From Betaproteobacteria bacterium (GTDB taxonomy: Bacteria; Pseudomonadota; Gammaproteobacteria; Burkholderiales; Casimicrobiaceae), in assembly GCA_016716425.1 (NCBI GenBank), contig JADJWJ010000020.1:248001-312000 (forward strand): a DNA stretch of 64,000 nucleotides. Direction: 5' to 3'. The translations under genes were made by a program, and so were the position numbers. This document shows positions 1-11,310 of this stretch, one piece after another (the stretch's first letter is position 1; the number at the start of each line of letters is the position of its first letter). Below the pieces are notes generated by a model. The model worked only from the letters and a program-made list of their open reading frames with translations, was not told the origin of the DNA and did not search any database.

Positions 1-715
1 TCGTCGGCAGGTCCGGCAGCAGCGGGAAGCGCTTCGCCGACGTGACGGCGAGCGCGCGCAGCCTGCCCGCCTGGATCTGCGGCTGCAGCGGCTGCATGAC
101 GGCGAACAGCATCTGCGTCTCGCCCTGCACGGTCGACGTGACCGCCGGCGGCGAGCCGTTGAACGGGACGTGCACGATGTCGATGCCGGCAAGCGACTTC
201 AGCAGTTCGCCGTTCAGATGCGACGAGCTGCCCGGGCCCACCGACGCATAGTTGAGCTTGCCGGGATGGGCCTTCGCGTAGGCGACGAGTTCACGCACGT
301 CCTTCGCCGGCAGCTGCGCGTTCACGGCGAGCACGTTGGGCTGGCTCGTCGTGATGATCACCGGCGCTAGGTCCTTCCGCACGTCGTACGGCACCCTCCG
401 CAGGAGGGGCGTGATCGACAGCGGCCCGTTGTACGCGAGGACCATCGTGTAACCGTCGGGCGCGGACTTGGCGGTCTCCTCGACCGCGACGGCGCCGCCG
501 GCGGCCGGCTTGTTCTCGACGACCACCGGCTGGCCGAGGCGGTCCTTCAGCTTGTCGGCGATCGTGCGGCCGATGACGTCGATCGAGCTGCCGGCCGGAG
601 CGGTCATCACGAAGCGGATGGGCTTGTCCGGCCACGCCTGCGCGGAGACGGCGGCCGGGACAGCGGTCCCGAACATGGCGGCAGCGAGGGAGGCGAGCAG
701 GCGGCGGCGGTTCAT
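1..715 (-). CDS. Bug-family tricarboxylate-type solute receptor (partial)
   Basis: Periplasmic substrate-binding protein of the Bug/TctC family, the receptor part of tripartite tricarboxylate transporters. The translation opens with a Sec-type signal peptide (MNRRRLLASLAAAMFGTAVP) followed by the family phrases WPDKPIRFV, GSSIDVIGR and VVVENKPAAGG, and later VPFNGSPPAV. Only about 238 codons are inside the window; the C-terminus runs off the left edge, against a usual length near 320. It lies 64 bp downstream of argF on the same strand with no tctA or tctB beside it. Such orphan receptors are very numerous in Burkholderiales. The ligand cannot be predicted. Confidence 0.88.
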   Translation of the reverse strand, partial: MNRRRLLASLAAAMFGTAVPAAVSAQAWPDKPIRFVMTAPAGSSIDVIGRTIADKLKDRLGQPVVVENKPAAGGAVAVEETAKSAPDGYTMVLAYNGPLSITPLLRRVPYDVRKDLAPVIITTSQPNVLAVNAQLPAKDVRELVAYAKAHPGKLNYASVGPGSSSHLNGELLKSLAGIDIVHVPFNGSPPAVTSTVQGETQMLFAVMQPLQPQIQAGRLRALAVTSAKRFPLLPDLPT

Positions 716-779
716 CGTTGCGGCTCCGGTGGGATAGTGGATGGGTCGTGCGCGCGGGGCGCGCCCGGCGCAGGCGGTG

Positions 780-1706
780 CTACGGGTCGACGCGTCCGCA
801 GACCAGGTACTCGAGCAGCGCCTTCTGCGCGTGCAGGCGGTTCTCCGCCTCGTCCCAGACCACGCTCTGCGGCCCGTCGATCACGTCGGCGGCGACCTCC
901 TCGCCGCGGTGCGCGGGCAGGCAGTGCATGAACAGCGCGTCGGGCTTCGCCTGCCGCATCATGTCGGCGTCGACCATCCAGTCGGCGAACGCGCGGCGGC
1001 GCGCGTCGTTCTCGGCCTCGAAGCCCATGCTGGTCCACACGTCGGTGGTGACGAGGTCGGCGCCGCGGCACGCCTCCATCGGGTCGGCGAACGCGCGGAA
1101 GTGGTCGCGGTACGGCCCGGCGATCGCGGCGTCGACCGCGTACCCGGAGGGGGTGGCGACGTGCACGGTGAAGCCCAGGATCGCCGCCGCCTGCAGCCAC
1201 GTGTTGCAGACGTTGTTGCCGTCGCCGACCCACGCGACCGTGCGGCCCGCGATCGACCCGCGGTGCTCGACGTACGTGTAGACGTCGGCGAGGATCTGGC
1301 ACGGGTGGTACTCGTTGGTGAGGCCGTTGATCACCGGCACCCGCGAGTGCGCGGCGAAGCGCTCGATCAGGTCCTGCCCGAACGTGCGGATCATCACGAC
1401 GTCGACCATCCGCGAGATCACGCGCGCGACGTCCTCGATCGGCTCGCCGCGCGAGAGCTGCGTGTCGCCGCGGTTGAGGTTGATCGCGATGCCGCCCAAC
1501 TGGTTCATCCCGGCCTCGAACGACACGCGCGTGCGCGTCGATGCCTTCTCGAACACCATGGCCAGCGTGCGGTCGCGCAGCGGCTGGTAGAGTTCGTAAC
1601 GCTTGAACCGGTCCTTGATCCAGCGGGTGCGCGCGAAGAGGTGGTCGAGCTCGTCGCGCGTGAAGTCGGAGACCTGCAGGAAGTGCTTCGGCGTGGCGAC
1701 GGTCAT
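780..1706 (-). CDS. argF: ornithine carbamoyltransferase
   Basis: Cytosolic enzyme that transfers the carbamoyl group from carbamoyl phosphate to ornithine to give citrulline in arginine synthesis. The 308-residue protein has the expected length and carries the carbamoyl-phosphate motif STRTR (within EKASTRTRVSFE), the HPCQ-type ornithine-side motif region (NEYHPCQILAD) and the C-terminal HCLPAHRG motif. The chosen start gives MTVATPKHFLQV; a longer frame to 1754 adds residues unlike the family. It lies between rpsT and the Bug receptor. The enzymes that make its carbamoyl phosphate, carA and carB, are 5-7 kb away on the other strand. Confidence 0.96.
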   Translation of the reverse strand: MTVATPKHFLQVSDFTRDELDHLFARTRWIKDRFKRYELYQPLRDRTLAMVFEKASTRTRVSFEAGMNQLGGIAINLNRGDTQLSRGEPIEDVARVISRMVDVVMIRTFGQDLIERFAAHSRVPVINGLTNEYHPCQILADVYTYVEHRGSIAGRTVAWVGDGNNVCNTWLQAAAILGFTVHVATPSGYAVDAAIAGPYRDHFRAFADPMEACRGADLVTTDVWTSMGFEAENDARRRAFADWMVDADMMRQAKPDALFMHCLPAHRGEEVAADVIDGPQSVVWDEAENRLHAQKALLEYLVCGRVDP

Positions 1707-1825
1707 GCGCGCTTCGGGCCGCGGGCAGGCGCGCTGGGCGCCCGCCCGCGGCAAAAGTCATTCGAAACAAGATACTAGCACGCGGATCCGCGGCGCCACG
1801 CGCGTGCGGCGGTTCCCGGAAACGA

Positions 1826-1849
1826 CGACGGCGCCATGCGGCGCCGTCG
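1826..1849 (-). terminator. probable rpsT terminator hairpin
   Basis: A perfect 10-bp inverted repeat (CGACGGCGCC, loop ATGC, GGCGCCGTCG) lies 24 nt past the rpsT stop. Read on the minus strand it is followed by a short T-containing stretch (GTTT). Position and stem strength fit a factor-independent terminator, though the T tract is weak. Confidence 0.55.
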
Positions 1850-1872
1850 CGTTCGCGCCGGAGGGCGCAGCG

Positions 1873-2136
1873 TCAGGCGAGCGCCTTGATCGCCGACGAC
1901 AGCCGCGACTTCGTGCGCGAAACCATGTTCTTGTGCACGACCTTCTTGTCGGCGATGCGGTCCATCACCGCCTGCGATTCCTGCATGGTCTTCGCGGCGA
2001 CGGCCTTGTCGCCGCCCGCGATCGCCTTGCGGACCTTCTTCACTGCGGTGCGCAGCTCCGACTTGAGGCTCGCGTTGCGCTTGCGCGTCGCTTCCGCCTG
2101 CCGGGCGCGCTTCTTGGCTTGCGCCGAATTGGCCAT
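1873..2136 (-). CDS. rpsT: 30S ribosomal protein S20
   Basis: Small basic protein that binds 16S rRNA early in 30S assembly. The 87-residue product begins MANSAQAKKRARQAE and is rich in Lys, Arg and Ala along its whole length, as S20 always is, with the conserved KKRARQ and KKVVHKN segments. Length matches the family. It is a single gene read leftwards with a GGAAGACCTCCCC ribosome-binding region just before the ATG and a strong hairpin after the stop. murJ is divergent on the other side, an arrangement common in Betaproteobacteria. Confidence 0.97.
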   Translation of the reverse strand: MANSAQAKKRARQAEATRKRNASLKSELRTAVKKVRKAIAGGDKAVAAKTMQESQAVMDRIADKKVVHKNMVSRTKSRLSSAIKALA

Positions 2137-2310
2137 GGGGAGGTCTTCCTTTTCCTCGCGATCCCTGCCGGGATGCTCGATGGTGTCGAAAAAGCGGTTT
2201 GGATAATTCCGGGTTAGCCAGTAATAATAACCCGAATTCGCTGCCCCGACAAGGGCTTGCCGCCGCCTGCATGGGCGGTGGCTGCCCGCCGTCCCGATCC
2301 CTGCGCTCCC

Positions 2311-3837
2311 TTGAACCTCCTTCGCGCCCTGTCCACCGTCAGCGGGATGACGCTGCTGTCGCGAATCACCGGCCTCGCGCGCGAGAGCCTGAAGGCGACG
2401 GTCTTCGGCGCCGGGATGCAGATGGACGCGTTCGAGGCGGCGTTCCGGCTGCCCAACATCCTGCGCCGGATGTTCGCGGAAGGCGCGTTCTCGCAGGCGT
2501 TCGTGCCGATCCTGACCGAATACCACCGGCAGCGCGGCGAGGCCGCGACGCGCGACCTGGTCGGCCGGGTCGGCACGCTGCTCGCCGTCGCGCTGCTTGC
2601 CGTGTCGGTCGTCGGCGTGCTGGCCGCGCCGTGGCTCGTGTACGTGCTGGCCGGCGGCTTCGCCCGCACGCCGGGCAAGGTCGAGCTGACGGCGGAGATG
2701 ATCCGGATCGTCTTCCCGTACATCCTGTTCGTCTCGCTGGTGTCGCTCGCCGGCGGCGTGCTCAACGTCTACCGGCGCTTTGCGATCCCGGCGTTCACGC
2801 CGGTGCTGCTCAACCTGTCGATCATCGGCGCCGCGGTCTTCCTCGCGCGGTTCTTCGACCCGCCGATCCTCGCGCTGGCCTGGGGGGTCGCGATCGGCGG
2901 CATCGCGCAACTCGCGCTGCAGGTGGCGCCGCTCGCGCGCATCGGGATGCTGCCGCGCCCGCGCTTCGACTGGCGCGACGAGGGCGTGCGGCGGGTGCTG
3001 CTGCTGATGGGCCCGGCGGTCCTCGGCGTCTCGGCGGCGCAGATCTCCGCGCTCATCAACACGCAGCTCGCGGCGCTGCTGGGCGACGGCCGCATTTCGT
3101 GGATCGCGTACGCGGACCGGCTGATGGAGTTCCCGACCGCGCTGCTGGGCGTGGCGCTGGGCACCGTGCTGCTGCCGAGCCTCGCGCAGCACCACAGCGA
3201 CGACAATCCCGCCGAGTACGCGGCACTGCTCGACTGGGGGCTGCGGCTCGCGTTCCTGCTCGCGCTGCCGGCCGCGTTCGCACTGTGGCTGCTCGCGGTG
3301 CCGCTGATCGCGACGCTCTACCAGTACGGGAAGTTCGGCATCCACGACGTCTGGCAGACGCGCGCGGCGCTGCTGGGCTACAGCGTCGGCCTGACGGCGC
3401 TGATCCTCGTCAAGATCCTGGCGCCGGGCTTCTACGCGCGCCAGCAGATCAGGACGCCGGTGAAGATCGCCTTCCTGACCGTGCTCGTCACGCAGACGCT
3501 CGCGGTGATCCTGATGTGGCCGCTGGGGCACGCGGGCCTGACGCTGGCGACGAGCCTCGGCGCGTGCGTGAACGCCGGACTCCTCTTCTGGTTCCTGCGG
3601 CGCGGCGGCGTCTACGTCGCGCGGCCGGGCTGGCTCGCGTTCGCCTCCCGGCTCGTCGTCGCGCTCGGTGTGCTGGCGGCGGTCCTGTACTGGCTGGCGG
3701 GACCCGCGGACTGGTGGCTCGACGCGGGCCTGTGGGCGAAGGCAGGACGGCTCGCGTGGATCGTCGTCGCGGGTGCCGCCGCCTACTTCGGCGCGCTGCT
3801 GCTGCTGGGGTTCCGGTTCGCCGACCTCCGCCGCTAG
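2311..3837 (+). CDS. murJ: lipid II flippase MurJ (MviN)
   Basis: Inner-membrane flippase that moves the undecaprenyl-linked peptidoglycan precursor lipid II to the periplasmic face. The start is taken at TTG 2311, giving MNLLRALSTVSGMTLLSRITG, the standard N-terminus; an upstream ATG in frame would add 18 non-conserved residues. The 508-residue protein has about 14 hydrophobic segments and the conserved stretches AFRLPNILRRMFAEGAF, NLSIIGAAVFLA and PGFYARQQIRTPVKIA, including the Arg residues needed in the central cavity. It diverges from rpsT across 174 bp. A GGTCAGACC repeat begins right after its stop. Confidence 0.96.
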   Translation: MNLLRALSTVSGMTLLSRITGLARESLKATVFGAGMQMDAFEAAFRLPNILRRMFAEGAFSQAFVPILTEYHRQRGEAATRDLVGRVGTLLAVALLAVSVVGVLAAPWLVYVLAGGFARTPGKVELTAEMIRIVFPYILFVSLVSLAGGVLNVYRRFAIPAFTPVLLNLSIIGAAVFLARFFDPPILALAWGVAIGGIAQLALQVAPLARIGMLPRPRFDWRDEGVRRVLLLMGPAVLGVSAAQISALINTQLAALLGDGRISWIAYADRLMEFPTALLGVALGTVLLPSLAQHHSDDNPAEYAALLDWGLRLAFLLALPAAFALWLLAVPLIATLYQYGKFGIHDVWQTRAALLGYSVGLTALILVKILAPGFYARQQIRTPVKIAFLTVLVTQTLAVILMWPLGHAGLTLATSLGACVNAGLLFWFLRRGGVYVARPGWLAFASRLVVALGVLAAVLYWLAGPADWWLDAGLWAKAGRLAWIVVAGAAAYFGALLLLGFRFADLRR

Positions 3838-3838
3838 C

Positions 3839-3990
3839 CGGGGTCAGACCTTTGGGCGTCGCGCCAGGGCACCACCGGGCGGATCGGCGGGGGGCGCGTT
3901 ACCGCACGATCAGGGGCTGACCCCGCGTGCCCCCGGCCGATCGTGGCTCGCGCGGGATCCCTAGTCGCTGCGCTCCTCGGGATGACGGCT
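3839..3990. repeat. intergenic palindrome pieces between murJ and fur
   Basis: This 178-bp gap holds no gene. It contains GGGGTCAGACC at 3840-3850 and a related AGGGGCTGACCCC at 3912-3924, kin to the array at 37.9 kb. At 3954-3987 there is half of another repeat (GGGATCC, then CTGCGCTCCTCGGGATGAC), the same family as the element at 49.07-49.16 kb. These look like remnants of REP-like interspersed elements. Confidence 0.6.
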
Positions 3991-4015
3991 GCCCGCGCAG
4001 TGCGCGGTCGGACCG

Positions 4016-4459
4016 TCAGTCGTTCGCGTCGCCGCTCTTGCGGTGCGGACACCGCGGCTTGGTGCAGTCGGCGTACAGATACAGCGCGTGCTCGCTGATC
4101 TCGAACCCGCGTTCGCGCGCGACCTTGTTCTGGCGCTTCTCGATTTCCGGGTCGTAGAACTCCTCGACCCGCCCGCACTGCAGGCAGACCAGGTGGTCGT
4201 GGTGCGTGCCCTGGTTCAGTTCGAACACCGCCTTGCCGGACTCGAAGTGGTGGCGGACCAGCAGGCCGGCCTGCTCGAACTGCGTCAGCACGCGGTAGAC
4301 GGTCGCGAGGCCGATGTCGAGCCCTTCGGACAGCAGCAGCTTGTAGACGTCCTCGGCCGTCAGGTGCCGCACCTTCGACGCCTCGAACAGGTTGATGATC
4401 TTGAGGCGCGGCAGCGTGGCCTTGAGGCCGGCGCTCTTGAGGTCCTGCGGAGAGCTCAT
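4016..4459 (-). CDS. fur: ferric uptake regulator Fur
   Basis: Iron-dependent transcriptional repressor of iron uptake and oxidative-stress genes. The 147-residue protein has the N-terminal winged helix (LKATLPRLKIINLF, GLATVYRVLTQFEQAGL), the His-rich metal site (HHDHLVC) and the Cys pairs CLQCG and CTKPRCPH typical of Fur. It is divergent from bamE with only 39 bp between starts. This fur/bamE(omlA) pairing is conserved in beta- and gammaproteobacteria. A TATTAT box read leftwards at 4493-4488 could serve as its -10 element. Confidence 0.96.
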   Translation of the reverse strand: MSSPQDLKSAGLKATLPRLKIINLFEASKVRHLTAEDVYKLLLSEGLDIGLATVYRVLTQFEQAGLLVRHHFESGKAVFELNQGTHHDHLVCLQCGRVEEFYDPEIEKRQNKVARERGFEISEHALYLYADCTKPRCPHRKSGDAND

Positions 4460-4486
4460 GGGGGCTGTCCAGGCGGGGGCACCGGC

Positions 4487-4493
4487 TATAATA
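4487..4493. promoter_or_regulatory. shared -10 region of fur and bamE
   Basis: TATAAT (4487-4492, plus strand) ends 6 bp before the bamE ATG, placing the expected transcription start on or next to that ATG. The same bases read on the minus strand give TATTAT, correctly oriented for fur. No convincing -35 box is visible for bamE. Confidence 0.5.
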
Positions 4494-4498
4494 GCGCG

Positions 4499-5029
4499 AT
4501 GACCCGGACCGTGCCCGACCGACGCCGCCCGTCCGTTCGCCGCGCACTCGTCGCGGCGCTCGCCGGTGCCGCGCTCGCCGGCTGCACGACCATCACGCAG
4601 CCGTTCGACAACTACATCCCGCTGATCACGCAATTCGGCGTCTACAAGCTCGACATCAACCAGGGCAACTACCTGTCGCAGGACATGGTCGACCGGCTGA
4701 AGGCCGGCCAGACGAAGCCGCAGGTCCGCGGCGTGCTCGGCACGCCGCTCGTCGTCAGCGCGTTCCGCGACAACCGCTGGGACTACGTGTACGAGTTCCG
4801 CAGCGCCGGCCGCGTGCGCGAGCATCGCCTCTTCACCGTCTACTTCAAGGACGACCTCCTCGCGCGCTGGGAAGGCGACGAGATGCCGCCGTCGGCGCAG
4901 GAGCTGAACCGCGTGGCGGCGACGCGCTCGCTGCCCGAGGACCCGTACGGGCAGGACGCCGGCATCGTCGGCAAGGTCATCGACTTCTTCAAGAAGATCG
5001 CCGACCCGGCGGCGGCGGCCACACCCTGA
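4499..5029 (+). CDS. bamE: outer membrane assembly lipoprotein BamE (OmlA/SmpA)
   Basis: Small outer-membrane lipoprotein of the BAM complex that inserts beta-barrel proteins. The start MTRTVPDRRRPSVRRAL leads into a hydrophobic segment ending in the lipobox LAGC (Cys about residue 34), after which comes the SmpA/OmlA fold (ITQFGVYKLDINQGNYLSQ, VRGVLGTPLV, WDYVYEFR). At 176 residues it is longer than E. coli BamE (113), which is normal for betaproteobacterial OmlA. dapB begins 2 nt after its stop, so the two are probably cotranscribed. No ribosome-binding site precedes the ATG. Confidence 0.94.
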   Translation: MTRTVPDRRRPSVRRALVAALAGAALAGCTTITQPFDNYIPLITQFGVYKLDINQGNYLSQDMVDRLKAGQTKPQVRGVLGTPLVVSAFRDNRWDYVYEFRSAGRVREHRLFTVYFKDDLLARWEGDEMPPSAQELNRVAATRSLPEDPYGQDAGIVGKVIDFFKKIADPAAAATP

Positions 5030-5031
5030 CG

Positions 5032-5868
5032 ATGGCGGCCGCCAGCGCCGGGAACGACGTTCGTGTCGCCGTCGCCGGGGCCGGAGGCCGCATGGGCCGG
5101 GCGCTGGTGGACGCGGTCGTCGCGCACCCGGGCCTCGCGCTGACGGCGGCCCTCGACGTGCCCGGCAGTCCGGCACTCGGGCACGACGCCGGCGAGGGCT
5201 GCGGCCGCGCGACCGGCGTGGTCGTCGCCGCCGACGTCGACGCGGCGGTCGCCCGCGCGGACGTGCTCATCGACTTCACCCGGCCCGAAGGGACCCTCGC
5301 GCATCTCGCCGCGTGCGCGCGGCACCGCGTGGCCGCGGTCGTCGGCACCACCGGTCTCGACGCCGCGCAGAAGGCGGCGCTCGCCGGATTCGGGCGCGAG
5401 ATCCCGATCGTCTTCGCGGCCAACATGAGCGTCGGCGTCAACGTGCTGCTGTCGCTCGTCGAGTCGGCCGCCCGCGCGCTGGGACCCGCGTTCGACATCG
5501 AGATCGTCGAAATGCACCACCGGCACAAGATCGACGCGCCGTCCGGCACCGCGCTGCGGCTGGGCGAGGCCGCCGCCGCCGGCGCCGGCGTCCGTCTGGG
5601 CGACCACGCCGTGTACGCGCGGCACGGCGTCACCGGCGAACGCAAGCCCGGCACGATCGGCTTCGCGACGCTGCGCGGCGGCGACGTCGTCGGCGAGCAC
5701 GTGGTCGTGTTTGCCGGCACCGGCGAGCGCGTCGAGCTCGCGCATCGCGCGACGTCGCGACAGCTCTTCGCCGGCGGCGCGCTGCGCGCGGCCCTGTTCG
5801 TCGCCGGCAAGCGTGCGCGCGGCGAGCACGGCGTGTTCGACATGCCCGAGGTCCTGGGGCTCGCCTGA
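5032..5868 (+). CDS. dapB: 4-hydroxy-tetrahydrodipicolinate reductase
   Basis: Reduces hydroxy-tetrahydrodipicolinate in the lysine/diaminopimelate pathway, feeding peptidoglycan and lysine. The 278-residue protein has the dinucleotide-binding glycine motif VAGAGGRMGRALV near the N-terminus and the catalytic block HHRHKIDAPSGTA. Length is typical. It follows bamE by 2 nt, and its TGA overlaps the ATG of the next gene, pointing to one transcript. The N-terminus MAAASAGND before the beta strand is slightly long, but no better start is visible. Confidence 0.95.
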   Translation: MAAASAGNDVRVAVAGAGGRMGRALVDAVVAHPGLALTAALDVPGSPALGHDAGEGCGRATGVVVAADVDAAVARADVLIDFTRPEGTLAHLAACARHRVAAVVGTTGLDAAQKAALAGFGREIPIVFAANMSVGVNVLLSLVESAARALGPAFDIEIVEMHHRHKIDAPSGTALRLGEAAAAGAGVRLGDHAVYARHGVTGERKPGTIGFATLRGGDVVGEHVVVFAGTGERVELAHRATSRQLFAGGALRAALFVAGKRARGEHGVFDMPEVLGLA

Positions 5869-6635
5869 TGCCCGCGCACCCGTTCGACCTCACGGGCCGG
5901 CGTGCGCTGGTCACCGGCGGCGGCTCGGGCATCGGCTTCGCGATCGCGGAGGGACTGGCGGCCGCCGGCGCCGCCGTCGTGATCAACGGGCGCAACCGGG
6001 CGAAGCTCGACGCCGCCGTGGCGCGGCTCGCGAGCGCCGGGCATGCGGTTTCGGCGTGCGCCTTCGACGTCACCGACGAGGCGGCGGTCGCGGCCGGCGT
6101 CGCGCAGATCGAGCGCGCCGCGGGCCCGCTCGACATCCTCGTCAACAACGCCGCGGTCAACGTCAGGAAACCGCTGCCCGAGCTGACGACCGCCGACTGG
6201 CGCGCGCTGCAGGCGGCCAACGTCGACGGGCCGTTCTTCGTCATTCGCGCCGTGCTGCCCGGCATGCAGGCGCGGCGGTGCGGCAAGATCGTCAACATCT
6301 GCTCGCTCGCATCCGACCTCGGGCGCCCGCGCATCGTCGCGTACGCGGCGAGCAAGGGCGCGCTCAAGATGCTCACGCGCGCGCTGGCCGTCGAGACGGC
6401 GCCGCACAACGTCCAGGTGAACGGCATCGCGCCCGGCTTCTTCCGCACCGAGATGAACGCGCCGCTCGTCGCCGATCCGGAGTTTTCGGCATGGGTCGCG
6501 CGGCGCGTCCCGGCGGGCCGCTGGGCCGAGCCGCCCGAAATCGCGGGCGCCGCGGTGTTCCTGGCCTCGTCCGCCGCGGACTTCGTGACCGGTCACCTGC
6601 TCTACGTCGACGGCGGATTCAGCGCGGCGTACTAG
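5868..6635 (+). CDS. SDR-family oxidoreductase (gluconate 5-dehydrogenase-like)
   Basis: Classical short-chain dehydrogenase of 255 residues. It shows the cofactor motif TGGGSGIG, the NNAA segment (LVNNAAVN), a catalytic YAASK (Tyr and Lys four apart) and the C-terminal YVDGGF typical of the fabG/gluconate 5-dehydrogenase branch. The ATG overlaps the dapB stop (TGATG), so translation is likely coupled. The closest recognisable type is the IdnO/KduD-like group acting on sugar acids, but a dapB-linked member is not known to me. The substrate is therefore unassigned. Confidence 0.85.
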   Translation: MPAHPFDLTGRRALVTGGGSGIGFAIAEGLAAAGAAVVINGRNRAKLDAAVARLASAGHAVSACAFDVTDEAAVAAGVAQIERAAGPLDILVNNAAVNVRKPLPELTTADWRALQAANVDGPFFVIRAVLPGMQARRCGKIVNICSLASDLGRPRIVAYAASKGALKMLTRALAVETAPHNVQVNGIAPGFFRTEMNAPLVADPEFSAWVARRVPAGRWAEPPEIAGAAVFLASSAADFVTGHLLYVDGGFSAAY

Positions 6636-6644
6636 CCGTCCGGT

Positions 6645-6673
6645 TTGTCGCGCCGCGCGGTTCGCGGTACAAT
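6645..6673 (+). promoter_or_regulatory. carAB promoter
   Basis: TTGTCG (6645-6650), a 17-bp spacer and TACAAT (6668-6673) make a good sigma-70 promoter immediately after the SDR stop. Transcription would begin near 6680, leaving a leader of about 120 nt before carA. Confidence 0.6.
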
Positions 6674-6688
6674 TCGCGGGGTCGAAGC

Positions 6689-6711
6689 GGGGAAGGTGAC
6701 GAGCCTTCCCC
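6689..6711 (+). promoter_or_regulatory. hairpin in the carA leader
   Basis: GGGGAAGG, a 7-nt loop, then CCTTCCCC forms a perfect 8-bp stem about 10 nt downstream of the predicted transcription start. No T tract follows, so it is not a classic terminator. It may stabilise the leader or have a regulatory role; the sequence does not decide. Confidence 0.4.
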
Positions 6712-6802
6712 GTTTGCACGTCCACCCCTCGGGGAGGGTGTCCCCGTCCGTTCGGGTCCGCGCGGACGGCGCCGCTCCCGAGCCAACCGCAGCCGAGCCG
6801 CG

Positions 6803-7996
6803 ATGAATGCCCCTGACGCCAACGTAGCCGCGACCGCCGCGCTGTTCCCGCCGGCCACGCCCGCGCTGCTCGCGCTCGCCGACGGCACGGTGTTCCGCGG
6901 CCGGGCGATCGGCGCCGACGGCACGACGGTGGGCGAGGTGGTGTTCAACACGGCGATGACGGGCTATCAGGAGATCCTGACCGACCCGTCGTACGCGGGC
7001 CAGGTCGTCACGCTGACGTACCCGCACATCGGCAACGTGGGCGTCAACGCCGACGACGTCGAGTCGCGGCGCATCTTCGCCGCCGGGCTCGTGGTGCGCG
7101 ACGTGCCGGCGGTGGCCTCCAGCTGGCGCTCCGAGCGCGACCTGACCGCGTACCTGCGCGAGGCCAACGTCGTCGGCATCGCCGACCTCGACACGCGCAA
7201 GCTCACGCGCCTGTTGCGCGAGCACGGCGCGCAGAACGGGTGCATCGCCGCCGGCGCCGGGGTGGACGCTGCCGTCGCGGCACGCGCGGTCGCCGCCGCG
7301 CGCGCGGCGCCGTCGATGGCGGGGCAGGACCTGGCGAAGGTCGTGAGCTGCGCGGCGCCGTACGAGTGGACGGCGAGTACGTGGGTGCTCGGCACCGGCT
7401 ACCGTCCCATGGGCGATGCGCGATTCCACGTCGTCGCCTACGACTTCGGCGTCAAGCACAACATCCTGCGCATGCTGGCCGAGCGCGGCTGCCGGCTGAC
7501 CGTGGTGCCGGCGCAGACGCCGGCGCCCGACGTGATAGCGCTCGCTCCGGACGGCGTGTTCCTGTCGAACGGGCCGGGCGACCCCGAGCCGTGCGACTAC
7601 GCGATCGCGGCGATCCGCGAGCTGATCGCGCAGGGCCTCCCGGTATTCGGCATCTGCCTCGGGCACCAGCTGCTGGGACTCGCGGCGGGCGGGCGCACGG
7701 TCAAGATGAAGTTCGGTCACCACGGAGCGAACCACCCGGTGCTCGACCGTGATACCGGGCAGGTGCTCATCACGAGCCAGAATCACGGCTTTGCCGTCGA
7801 CCCGGCGTCGCTGCCGCCCAACGTGCGCGTCACGCACGTGTCGCTGTTCGACGGCAGCCTGCAGGGCATGGCGTGGAACGACCGCCCGGTGTTCTGCTTC
7901 CAGGGGCACCCGGAGGCAAGTCCCGGCCCGCACGACGTCGCGTACCTGTTCGACCGCTTCGTCGCGCTGATGGAGCGGAAGGCGCATTCACAATGA
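6803..7996 (+). CDS. carA: carbamoyl-phosphate synthase small (glutaminase) subunit
   Basis: Hydrolyses glutamine and passes ammonia to CarB for carbamoyl phosphate, the precursor of arginine and pyrimidines. The 397-residue protein has the N-terminal CPSase small-chain domain (TAMTGYQEILTDPSYAGQ) and a C-terminal class I glutamine amidotransferase domain, with nucleophile Cys285 in FGICLGHQLLGL and the catalytic His-Glu pair in GHPEASPGP. Start at MNAPDANVAATAALF; the longer upstream frame is out of family. It is separated from carB by 72 bp that contain a palindromic repeat. Confidence 0.97.
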   Translation: MNAPDANVAATAALFPPATPALLALADGTVFRGRAIGADGTTVGEVVFNTAMTGYQEILTDPSYAGQVVTLTYPHIGNVGVNADDVESRRIFAAGLVVRDVPAVASSWRSERDLTAYLREANVVGIADLDTRKLTRLLREHGAQNGCIAAGAGVDAAVAARAVAAARAAPSMAGQDLAKVVSCAAPYEWTASTWVLGTGYRPMGDARFHVVAYDFGVKHNILRMLAERGCRLTVVPAQTPAPDVIALAPDGVFLSNGPGDPEPCDYAIAAIRELIAQGLPVFGICLGHQLLGLAAGGRTVKMKFGHHGANHPVLDRDTGQVLITSQNHGFAVDPASLPPNVRVTHVSLFDGSLQGMAWNDRPVFCFQGHPEASPGPHDVAYLFDRFVALMERKAHSQ

Positions 7997-7997
7997 G

Positions 7998-8054
7998 ACG
8001 CACAGACGCAGAGAGCCGCGCTTCGCTTTCCTCTGCGTCTCAGCGCCTCTTTGT
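7998..8054. repeat. ACGCAGAG-type inverted repeat between carA and carB
   Basis: AGACGCAGAG (8004-8013) pairs with CTCTGCGTCT (8031-8040) across a 17-nt loop, and the element ends in CTCTTTGTG (8046-8054). The right arm and the CTCTTTGTG end recur at 40.83-40.86 kb between ftsH and folP, so this is an interspersed family rather than a local hairpin. Confidence 0.7.
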
Positions 8055-8068
8055 GGGACTTTGAATTC

Positions 8069-11293
<3,225 letters not shown>

Positions 11294-11310
11294 CCACGGG
11301 GAATGCGAAC

